From contig CALJAQ010000061.1 of assembly GCA_938029515.1 (NCBI GenBank), positions 1-6,802 of the forward strand: 6,802 nt of DNA, in the 5' to 3' direction. Both the position numbers and the translations under genes were made by a program. Shown here piece by piece: positions 1 through 6,274 of this stretch. The stretch is from an uncultured Nitrososphaerales archaeon (GTDB lineage: Archaea > Thermoproteota > Nitrososphaeria > Nitrososphaerales > JAAOZN01). Under the pieces are notes generated by a model. That model was given only the letters and a program-made list of their open reading frames with translations, was not told the origin of the DNA and made no database searches. How positions within the stretch are numbered: position 1 is the first letter of the stretch; each line of letters opens with the position of its first letter.

Positions 1-2
1 GT

Positions 3-1562
3 ACAGAGGAGGTAACTTTACCAGGCTTCCGCCACAACCTCCACTCCTTCTTTTACGGCCATAGCGCAGCACTCTGGGTTAGAGATTTAGAGCAGTATAC
101 TTACGGCCCAATGTATATTAAGCCGCCTGTGGTGTTGGGTAATCCGCACAGCGATGGTAAATGTATTGTGCTTTACACAAGAGATCTTGAAAAATCCGCT
201 GAGAGTCTGAGTAGATTGTCGAAGAAAGATGCGCAGGCGTACAAAGCTATGCAGGAGCAGTTTATGGAGATGCTTGTAAAAGGGCTTATCTGGCTTGAAG
301 ACTACTGCCCCCCTATACCTTCTGAAGAGAGGGCTTCACTATTAGAGAAGAGTGAAATGGGTAGAGAATACTTACGCCTCATTAACATGACCCCTGAGCA
401 GCTTATAAGAGAGAGGTTTGAACACCACAATATAATAGGTTGCATATTAGCCAACTACTCTTTCGCAACGGTCTGGCACGATGTGCCTGATCCAAGGGGG
501 TGGATAGTTAAGAACCCAACGTGGCTCTATAGGGGGAAGGAGTTTACTAAAGGGGGTTCACACGGCGTAGCACATGCTTTGACAAGATTCCTCTATAAGC
601 ACGGCGGCTTGGCTATGGAGAGCACAGAGGTGAATAAGATAGTCGTGAAGGATGGTAGGGCTGTAGGAGTTGAGACTGTGGACGGTAGGCAGATAGGTGC
701 TCGCAAGGCTGTTATAAGCGCAGTAGACCCATGGCGGACCTTCCTAAGATTCGTTGGTGAAGAAAACCTAGACTCAGACTTCGTAAAAAAGGTTAAGGGG
801 GTCAAACCTTCAACCAGATCAGGATTATTCGGCGTACACCTAGCGCTGGAGGAGCCGCCGAAATACGCTTCAGCAGAATTCAACCCAGACATGAATAAAG
901 CCTTCTGCCTCGTCATAGGCTACGAGGAGCCAGAAGACGTAGATTGCATAGCCAGAGACACTGAGGAGGGTATACCACCCGGCTGGAGGGGCTCAAGATC
1001 TAAGCCGGCAGCTGAATGCACTGTGCCAACACTATTCGACCCATCGCAAGCCCCTGCTGGAAAGCATACAGCCTTCATGTGGCAGTACGCACCATACAGC
1101 CTTAAAGATGGTGGTGCAGAGAAGTGGGATGAGATAAAGGAGGAGTATGCTGATATATTGGTTGAGCGGTGGCGTGAATACGCACCAAACCTCACAAAGA
1201 GTAACATAATCGCCAGGTATGTTTATTCAACATATGACTACAGTAAGAAGCTCATAAACATGCGTGAGGCAGACCAAGGTGTAGTTGGTGTAGAATCGCC
1301 AGAGCAGATGTATGATAAAAGGCCGCTTAAGGAGCTGAGCCAATACCGCACACCAGTAAAAGGGCTTTATATAACAGGAGCAGGGACACATGTGTGCGCA
1401 GGCATAACAGGGGCAGGTGGATATAATGTTGCAGGTGTTGTCTGCGACGATCTAGGTGTTAAGACTTGGTGGCCAAGGGCTGATGTGAGGAAGATCTACC
1501 TTGGGTTAAAGGACTTCACATACCAGAATGAGATAAGGGGCGTATTCTTACCTCAGGTGTGA
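3..1562 (+). CDS. CrtI/phytoene-desaturase-like FAD-dependent oxidoreductase, copy 1 (5' end outside window)
   Basis: The frame is open from the first complete codon at position 3 and ends with TGA at 1560-1562, giving 519 visible residues. The ATG at 111 is internal: the 36 codons before it contain GFRHNLHS, which aligns with GFLHNIHS (residues 53-60) of the next gene. By that alignment about 45 N-terminal residues are missing, including the GxGxxG dinucleotide-binding loop. Visible family blocks are the GGSHGVAHALTR segment (about 184-195), followed by a beta-rich stretch ending AVISAVDP, and the C-terminal FAD-domain signature RTPVKGLYITGAGTH (about 449-463). Known of the superfamily (COG1233): FAD-dependent desaturation, oxidation or isomerisation of isoprenoids and other hydrophobic substrates, usually soluble or membrane-associated. 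The substrate here is unknown; calling it a phytoene desaturase would be over-annotation, since I see no phytoene synthase nearby. It is followed after 6 bp by its paralogue, so the two are probably co-transcribed. Confidence 0.93.
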   Translation, partial: TEEVTLPGFRHNLHSFFYGHSAALWVRDLEQYTYGPMYIKPPVVLGNPHSDGKCIVLYTRDLEKSAESLSRLSKKDAQAYKAMQEQFMEMLVKGLIWLEDYCPPIPSEERASLLEKSEMGREYLRLINMTPEQLIRERFEHHNIIGCILANYSFATVWHDVPDPRGWIVKNPTWLYRGKEFTKGGSHGVAHALTRFLYKHGGLAMESTEVNKIVVKDGRAVGVETVDGRQIGARKAVISAVDPWRTFLRFVGEENLDSDFVKKVKGVKPSTRSGLFGVHLALEEPPKYASAEFNPDMNKAFCLVIGYEEPEDVDCIARDTEEGIPPGWRGSRSKPAAECTVPTLFDPSQAPAGKHTAFMWQYAPYSLKDGGAEKWDEIKEEYADILVERWREYAPNLTKSNIIARYVYSTYDYSKKLINMREADQGVVGVESPEQMYDKRPLKELSQYRTPVKGLYITGAGTHVCAGITGAGGYNVAGVVCDDLGVKTWWPRADVRKIYLGLKDFTYQNEIRGVFLPQV

Positions 1563-1568
1563 GATGGT

Positions 1569-3188
1569 ATGCAGGTGCAAGAATATGATGTCATCGTTAT
1601 AGGCGGTGGGCATAACGGTGAGGCGATAGCAGCGTATCTGTCCAAAGCTGGTTTAAAAACAATTCTTTTAGAGAAGAGGCTTGAAGTCGGTGGTGGGCTT
1701 GCTGCAGAAGAAGCTACAGCAGTGGGCTTCCTACATAACATACACTCAATCCACCATATGGTTGTAGAGTTCGCTCCACCGTATCAACACCTCAACTTAG
1801 AAGAGCTCGGTGTAAGATACGTTTATCCTGAGGTTCAAGTAGCCTACCCGCTTAAAGCTGGGCGCGCGATAATCTTATATGCAGACCCGAGTCAAACAGC
1901 TCTTTCAATCAGTAAGATATCAGAGAAGGATGGTGAATCGTATAGAAAGATTTACACCAAATTTAAGCAGTTCACAGAGGAAATTATAATCCCGGCAACA
2001 TATGTGCCTCCTCTGCCCCCGCTTGAACAGATAACCCTACTTGAAAGAACAGATTTAGGTGCCGAGTTTCTTGAAATCTCAGAAAGAACCCCTCTCGAAG
2101 TAGTGGAGGAGTTATTTGTAGATGAGAGAGTTAGAGCGCTTATGCTTTACCTAATCTGTATGTGGGGGCTACAATACGACCTAACAGGATTAGGCTACCT
2201 AATACCACTATACTTCAACAGAGCGACAAACTATAGACTCTGCGTAGGAACGTCACATAAACTATCATCAGCGTTAACAAGAGCCATATACCTAAATGGA
2301 GGCATGATATTAGATAACGCTGAAGTCGTCAAGATATTAGTAGAAGATGGAGAAGCAAAAGGGGTTGAGTTGGCAGACGGTCGGAGAATAGTAGCGTCGA
2401 AGGCGATCATAAGCACACTCGACCCGCCACAGACCTTCCTAAGGCTCGTAGGAAAGGAGAACTTAGAAGAAGGCTTCGCCTATGAAGTTGAGGGGTGGGA
2501 GTGGGAGCCCCTCAGCCTATTCACAACCCACTTGGCGTTGAAAGAGCCTCCAAAATATAAGGCTTCATCCGCATCCCCAGATGTAGACAGAGCCCTAATC
2601 TGTATAATGGGCTTCGAAACATTAGATGAACTCACGAAAGCTATTGATGAAGCTAGGCAAGGTAAGCTCACAAAGATAGTTGGGAACGCAACCTGCCCCA
2701 CACTATTCGATAGCACACAAGCTCCTCCAGGGATGCACACAGCCCTCTTCGAAAACCCATTCACACCATATAATCTGCTAGATGTAGGAGGTTGGGATAA
2801 AGTAAGGCTCGACTACCTTGAACGCTGCCTAACTCTTTGGCAAGAATACGCACCGAACCTATCAAGTAAAAATATACTGAAGGCTTCAGCCTACACACCT
2901 CTAGACATCGAGAGGAAGCTTTCAACGATGGTGAAAGGCTCTATAAAGCACGGCGCGTACATACCGACTCAGATGGGCTATTTTAGACCAAATATGAGGT
3001 GCTCAGGCTGCCGCACACCGATAAAGAGGCTTTACGTAGGAGGCGCGTCAACATATCCAGGCGGCCTCATAACCTTCGGCCCAGCGTATAACGCTGTGAA
3101 TGCGGTAGCGGAAGACCTTGGCTTAGAGAAATGGTGGAAGGAGCCTGAATACATAACCAAGGCTAGAGTGAATGGGTATATTCCTTGA
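1569..3188 (+). CDS. CrtI/phytoene-desaturase-like FAD-dependent oxidoreductase, copy 2 (complete)
   Basis: This is a complete 539-residue protein, a usual length for the superfamily. The N-terminal Rossmann fold is intact: YDVIVIGGGHNG (residues 6-17) supplies the GxGxxG loop, Glu35 at the end of the second strand (TILLEK) fits the residue that binds the FAD ribose, and GGG follows at 41-43. The middle carries GTSHKLSSALTR (227-238) and AIISTLDP (279-286); the C-terminus has RTPIKRLYVGGAST (482-495), the second FAD-contacting signature. The ATG at 1569 is chosen because it sits 6 bp after the previous stop, begins just before the FAD loop, and has AGGTG at 1555-1559 upstream. It is plainly a paralogue of the upstream gene along its whole length, with matching blocks such as CPTLFDSTQAPPG versus VPTLFDPSQAPAG. 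The two may work as a hetero-oligomer or on successive steps; that is inference. Substrate is unknown. Confidence 0.95.
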   Translation: MQVQEYDVIVIGGGHNGEAIAAYLSKAGLKTILLEKRLEVGGGLAAEEATAVGFLHNIHSIHHMVVEFAPPYQHLNLEELGVRYVYPEVQVAYPLKAGRAIILYADPSQTALSISKISEKDGESYRKIYTKFKQFTEEIIIPATYVPPLPPLEQITLLERTDLGAEFLEISERTPLEVVEELFVDERVRALMLYLICMWGLQYDLTGLGYLIPLYFNRATNYRLCVGTSHKLSSALTRAIYLNGGMILDNAEVVKILVEDGEAKGVELADGRRIVASKAIISTLDPPQTFLRLVGKENLEEGFAYEVEGWEWEPLSLFTTHLALKEPPKYKASSASPDVDRALICIMGFETLDELTKAIDEARQGKLTKIVGNATCPTLFDSTQAPPGMHTALFENPFTPYNLLDVGGWDKVRLDYLERCLTLWQEYAPNLSSKNILKASAYTPLDIERKLSTMVKGSIKHGAYIPTQMGYFRPNMRCSGCRTPIKRLYVGGASTYPGGLITFGPAYNAVNAVAEDLGLEKWWKEPEYITKARVNGYIP

Positions 3189-3460
3189 GGGTCCGCTCAG
3201 ACGGATTAGGTAGAGCTGAACTTTTATTCAAACTAGATTCAGTATCGAGCACTGGAAGCATAGTATATGTTGACGGTGTAGGCTATGTGAGCAGAGCGAA
3301 GTGGAAGGTGAAGGTGACATTAGAGCCTGATGATATACCTATGCTGCTTAAGATCGCTTTAAATAGGCATGTAGCTAAGATGCTATTAGCGTACCTAGCC
3401 CAAAGAATTGGTTTAAAGAAGAAACAACAGATAGTAGAAGCATACGTAAAGAAGGCGTAG
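3185..3460 (+). CDS. Small protein of unknown function, translationally linked to the oxidoreductase
   Basis: This is a 91-residue open frame starting with TTG at 3185 that overlaps the preceding stop codon as TTGA, the pattern of translational coupling. No other usable start exists upstream, because the frame is closed by TAG at 3164-3166, and the next in-frame candidates (GTG, ATG) lie deep inside. I do not recognise a family. The sequence suggests a beta-rich first half (segments around AELLFKLDSV, SIVYVDGVGYV and KWKVKVTLE), then two helices from about residue 48 (DDIPMLLKIALNRHVAKMLL and a second Lys-rich helix) ending in KKA. It has no Cys, no signal peptide and no clear membrane segment, and the C-terminus is strongly basic. 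The context implies a role with the two flavoenzymes, for instance as an accessory or substrate-handling subunit, but nothing in the sequence proves it. The tight overlap and plausible amphipathic composition argue that it is real. Confidence 0.7.
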   Translation: MRVRSDGLGRAELLFKLDSVSSTGSIVYVDGVGYVSRAKWKVKVTLEPDDIPMLLKIALNRHVAKMLLAYLAQRIGLKKKQQIVEAYVKKA

Positions 3461-3532
3461 AAGAAGCCACCGCATAAGTTAAGTGCATAAACCAACCTAC
3501 CATATAGCAGCATTACCAGAAGGGTAGTAGAG

Positions 3533-4933
3533 ATGCATAACATCGCAGCATTAAAAGCTAAGATCCTTAGTCAAAGGAGAGATCTAAACGAAGAGGGGTT
3601 AAACAGGCTCATCGAAGAGAAGAAAAAGCAGATAGGGGCAGGCTACCTTAGCGATGCTGGGGCCTGCTGGCTCATAGCCTCTGAGCTAGGTATTACAGTA
3701 GAAGATGAGGCTCAACCCAGCGACGACTTTACACCCACTACCCTACAGCTAGGGGTAGTAGAGGCGACGGTCAGAGGGCGTGTCCTCTCAATACACCCAA
3801 CCAAAACCTACAGCAGAAGAGATGGGTCTAGTGGCAGATATAGGCGTATGGTGATATTCGACAAAGAATCCTTTCTCACAGTAACTCTATGGGATGAAGC
3901 GTCAGCGCTGCCGGAGCAGCTATCGATTAAGCCAGGCACCCTCATTCGTGTCGTAAAGGGTTATGTAAAAGCGGGTTTAGATGGGAAGCCTGCGCTGCAC
4001 GTAGGGTATCGAGGCTCTATCGAAGCCCTTCATGAAGATGGGGGCTTCACAACTCTAGCGGAGCTGGGTAAAGATGTTTCTGAAGTGAAGGCTGGTGAGC
4101 GAAACCTTGTGGTTAAAGGTGTTGTCGACTCTGAACCCAAGTATTCGGAGTTTACACGAAGAGATGGAAGCTTGGGGCGTGTGTCACAATTCTACATCAA
4201 AGGTAAGGGTGAACAGAGAGTTAGGGTTGTACTTTGGGACAGCAGCCTAGATACGCTCAACAGAGTAAGAGTTGGAGGCGGTGTGATGATAGTAGCGCTC
4301 CGCTCCAAGATTCTGCCAAACGGGGATGTTGAGTTACACGGAGACGAAGCGACGACAATACACCCTTATGCAGTGGAGGTTAGCAAGAAGGTTCTTAGAT
4401 TAATATCCAAAGGCGCTTCCACGCAGGAAGCTACAACCATACTTCTAGTCGATGAAGCAAGAAACATAAAGCAATATTTTGTAAAAGGCGATGCGCTGCA
4501 ACTCATCAAAGACACACCGTATGACACACTCCTTGAAGTAGACTGCCAGAAATCAGTAATCTACTCAGCATCTGACCTAAATATAGTTAAAGAAGATAAA
4601 AGCGGTATACCAAGGAGCATAGAGCTACTCACCAAGATCAAGGATATTAAAGGCACCTCTGATCAACTCTTCTTAAAAGTAATTGCCCTATCTAAACCTA
4701 TGCTACAAGATGTTGCCACAAAAGATGGATCTACAGTAAGGAGGGCTGAGCTCATAGTCGGAGATGAAACAGGTGAAATAAAGCTGAACGCTTGGAGAGA
4801 GCTCGCTGATAAAATCATCACCATAAGCCCAGGGGAGCGACTACTACTCAGAGGTGTTTCAAGCCAAGTCGGGAGAGACGGCGCGCAGCATCTAACGGTG
4901 AAAGCCTACACAGATGTGGAGAGGGTTAAGTGA
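3533..4933 (+). CDS. Replication protein A-like ssDNA-binding protein with multiple OB folds
   Basis: This is a 466-residue protein. The N-terminal 55 residues form a helical region (LNRLIEEKKKQIGAGYLSDA then WLIASELGI) that is typical of archaeal RPA large subunits. OB fold 1 spans about 72-166 (VRGRVLSI, then VTLWDEAS at 117-124). OB fold 2 spans about 188-277 (VVKGVVDSEP, then RVVLWDSS). A more divergent third OB-like region covers about 290-355. OB fold 4 spans about 363-465 (AELIVGDETGEIKLNAW). Folds 1, 2 and 4 share an [RK]DGS loop at about 96-99, 210-213 and 397-400, suggesting duplication. Known role of the family: coats and protects ssDNA in replication, recombination and repair. I see no C4 zinc motif; the only cysteines are two isolated ones near 45 and 338. 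The ATG at 3533 has a purine-rich AGGG 8 bp upstream. The 72-bp gap from the oxidoreductase block suggests a separate transcript. The end overlaps the convergent HAD gene by 8 bp. Confidence 0.92.
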   Translation: MHNIAALKAKILSQRRDLNEEGLNRLIEEKKKQIGAGYLSDAGACWLIASELGITVEDEAQPSDDFTPTTLQLGVVEATVRGRVLSIHPTKTYSRRDGSSGRYRRMVIFDKESFLTVTLWDEASALPEQLSIKPGTLIRVVKGYVKAGLDGKPALHVGYRGSIEALHEDGGFTTLAELGKDVSEVKAGERNLVVKGVVDSEPKYSEFTRRDGSLGRVSQFYIKGKGEQRVRVVLWDSSLDTLNRVRVGGGVMIVALRSKILPNGDVELHGDEATTIHPYAVEVSKKVLRLISKGASTQEATTILLVDEARNIKQYFVKGDALQLIKDTPYDTLLEVDCQKSVIYSASDLNIVKEDKSGIPRSIELLTKIKDIKGTSDQLFLKVIALSKPMLQDVATKDGSTVRRAELIVGDETGEIKLNAWRELADKIITISPGERLLLRGVSSQVGRDGAQHLTVKAYTDVERVK

Positions 4934-5564
4934 CCTTAGAAGCAAACTCCAATAGGTTGTTGACTACAAACTCGCCTTTCTCCTCCCCGCTTCTGTCGAG
5001 CAGATACGCCTTCACGCCGACCTTCTTAGGAACTTCAAAGTCGAAGACTATGCTATCTCCAACGTGATATAGCTCTGGAGGCTGCAGATTAAGCTCAGCA
5101 AGGACCTTAAGGAATACCTCTTCATCTTTACCAGCTTTGCCGAAGTCAGATGTTGTAGAAAACACTCTACTTATGAGGGTAGATAAGTTACTGCTGTTAA
5201 CTGTTATGTCGATGAAGTCCCGTGTAGCGCTTGTTATTATAATCAATGTATAGCCTTTGCTCCGCAGCTTGCTAAGAGCGGGGAGTGTATCAGGGTAAAG
5301 CCTCAACCTATCTTTAAATCGATTCAGCAGCCGACTCGGTTCCTCCTTCAACCCAAACCTCTTTAACCAATACCCTAAATCATACCATTCAAGCCGGTTA
5401 GGGCCGACCAACCCATACTCTTTATTAACAAACTTTAAAGCATCGTTAAACGAAACCCCTCCAGTATCAGATAAAAGCTTAGGTATACCCTCAAACCAAA
5501 CCGCTTCAACAAACCCGTTATCAACAAGCGTCCCATCTAAATCAAAAGAAATAAAGCGAGCCAA
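4926..5564 (-). CDS. HAD-superfamily hydrolase (phosphoglycolate phosphatase/HAD-IA-like)
   Basis: This is a 212-residue protein with all four HAD motifs in order. Motif I is FDLDGTL (nucleophile Asp8, acid/base Asp10). A helical cap follows at about 16-85. Motif II is IIITSAT (Ser112). Motif III is a lysine in GKAGKDEEVF (probably Lys146). Motif IV is HVGDSIVFD (Asp170, Asp175). Known chemistry is phosphoester hydrolysis through an aspartyl-phosphate with Mg2+. The substrate cannot be read; subfamily members act on phosphoglycolate, sugar phosphates, nucleotides or DNA 3'-phosphates. The start is TTG at 5564, placed directly before motif I, with AAGGGG at 5576-5571 six bases upstream as a plausible ribosome site. 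It lies 26 bp downstream of the 3'-phosphoesterase gene on the same strand, so the two are probably one transcript. Its stop codon lies inside the last codons of the convergent RPA gene. Confidence 0.93.
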   Translation of the reverse strand: MARFISFDLDGTLVDNGFVEAVWFEGIPKLLSDTGGVSFNDALKFVNKEYGLVGPNRLEWYDLGYWLKRFGLKEEPSRLLNRFKDRLRLYPDTLPALSKLRSKGYTLIIITSATRDFIDITVNSSNLSTLISRVFSTTSDFGKAGKDEEVFLKVLAELNLQPPELYHVGDSIVFDFEVPKKVGVKAYLLDRSGEEKGEFVVNNLLEFASKVT

Positions 5565-5590
5565 CCTAAACCCCTTAAAACCACACAGCC

Positions 5591-5965
5591 TTAAGACTTA
5601 CACATCCTCCTCTTAAACAGAAGCCAATTTCTACCCTGCAGCTTCAGAAGCACGTAGCCGCCTGACAACCTCACACCGTTAAGAGTGAACTTAACCTCTC
5701 TTTCGCTTCTAGACTCAAGCGTATAGGTGCCCCTATCCCAAACCTCAACGGTGCCAGCACCATACTCACCTTCAGGAATAACCCCTTCAAAACCCAAGTA
5801 ACTCAAGTCATGATCCTCCACCTGAACAGCAAGCCTCCTCACACCAGCCGTTGAAGGCGGCTCCTTAGGCAGAGCCCAGCTCTTCAAAACACCATCCATC
5901 TCCAAGCGGAGATCCCAATGATCTCTAGTGGCGCGGTGAAACTGAATGACAAAACGGTAATTCAA
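5591..5965 (-). CDS. Stand-alone LigD-type DNA 3'-phosphoesterase (PE domain protein)
   Basis: This is a 124-residue protein consisting of a single PE domain, the module that is fused to ligase and polymerase in bacterial LigD. The family's metal-binding and catalytic set is fully present: His10, His16, Asp18, Arg20 (HWDLRLE), His52 (VEDHDLSY) and Tyr56. Their spacing (6, 2, 2, 32, 4) equals that of the Pseudomonas LigD PE residues His42, His48, Asp50, Arg52, His84 and Tyr88. The signatures LKSWALPK, FEGVIPEGEYGAG and VEVWDRG follow. Known activity of the family is Mn2+-dependent trimming of 3'-terminal ribonucleotides and removal of 3'-phosphates to leave ligatable 3'-OH ends; stand-alone archaeal members have been shown to be active. 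The start is TTG at 5965, and the frame closes upstream at TAA 5995-5993. AGGAG at 5989-5985 is far from TTG and better placed for a non-standard ATT at 5980, so the first residues are uncertain. The HAD gene follows after 26 bp. Confidence 0.94.
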   Translation of the reverse strand: MNYRFVIQFHRATRDHWDLRLEMDGVLKSWALPKEPPSTAGVRRLAVQVEDHDLSYLGFEGVIPEGEYGAGTVEVWDRGTYTLESRSEREVKFTLNGVRLSGGYVLLKLQGRNWLLFKRRMCKS

Positions 5966-6023
5966 ACCCTTACACCCAATACTACTCCTTATTTACTCAC
6001 GTTAAACCTTTCTCTACCATTAA

Positions 6024-6033
6024 CATATAATTT
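6024..6033 (-). promoter_or_regulatory. Possible archaeal TATA box for the phosphoesterase-HAD transcript
   Basis: On the minus strand this reads AAATTATATG, an AT-rich box resembling the archaeal TATA element. It lies about 60 bp upstream of the TTG start at 5965, so a start of transcription some 25 bp downstream (near 6000) would give a short leader containing AGGAG at 5989-5985. A competing possibility is the weaker AGTAAATAAG around 5999-5990, which would suit a leaderless TTG transcript. This is judged by eye only. Confidence 0.35.
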
Positions 6034-6087
6034 GTAGCAACCATCAAACCATGCTTATTCGCTTTCAACTTTAAGCAGCATACCCAG

Positions 6088-6231
6088 CTAAGAGTGGATG
6101 AACGTGGGGACGACCTTTTGAACAGTTTTCTCACCAACCCTTCTCCAGTAGGCATATCTTGAAGCCAACCCTACTAAGCCTGTAGGTGCGATAATCACAA
6201 TCGCTATAAGTATTGTCCCTAATGAACTCAT
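6088..6231 (-). CDS. Putative single-pass membrane microprotein, 47 residues
   Basis: This short frame starts at ATG 6231-6229 and ends at TAG 6090-6088. The first half is one hydrophobic segment (residues about 4-23, LGTILIAIVIIAPTGLVGLA), long enough to cross a membrane. It is followed directly by a basic tail (SRYAYWRRVGEK, TVQKVV), so the positive-inside rule predicts the N-terminus outside and the C-terminus inside. I do not recognise a family. Support is the clean hydrophobic-then-basic architecture, which is unlikely by chance, and the lack of competing frames in this gap. Against it are the small size, no visible ribosome-binding site and the position right next to a decayed insertion sequence. 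An upstream TGA (6235-6233), the end of the transposase remnant's frame, sits one base before this ATG. It might be a stand-alone small protein, a small subunit of a membrane complex or a chance frame. Confidence 0.5.
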   Translation of the reverse strand: MSSLGTILIAIVIIAPTGLVGLASRYAYWRRVGEKTVQKVVPTFIHS

Positions 6232-6274
6232 TTCAATATTTTGGGGTGGAGCGATGGGGGTTTGGTGTACGAAT

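Noticed and set aside
593..1207. Minus-strand open frames of about 95-107 residues inside oxidoreductase copy 1
   Set aside because: They lie antisense to a well-supported gene, with Ser/Pro-rich composition and no recognisable motif.
111..1562. Oxidoreductase copy 1 as a complete gene starting at the ATG at 111
   Set aside because: The frame is open to the window edge and the 36 upstream codons align with the paralogue, so this ATG is internal.
3..3188. Carotenoid biosynthesis locus
   Set aside because: The family resemblance is at superfamily level only, and no phytoene synthase, cyclase or prenyltransferase is visible in the window.
3461..3532. Promoter for the RPA gene in the 72-bp gap (CATATAG near 3501)
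   Set aside because: The match to an archaeal TATA box is too weak to annotate, although its distance from the ATG would suit a leaderless transcript.
3283..3543. Minus-strand frame of 86 residues across the small gene and the intergenic gap
   Set aside because: It overlaps the better supported 91-residue gene and the RPA start, and its Cys/Phe/Leu-rich make-up is typical of the complement of Lys/Glu-rich coding DNA.
5591..5965. Fragment of a full-length LigD ligase
   Set aside because: The domain is bounded by its own start region and a stop, the full set of active residues is present, and stand-alone archaeal PE proteins of this size are known; there is no ligase sequence on either side.
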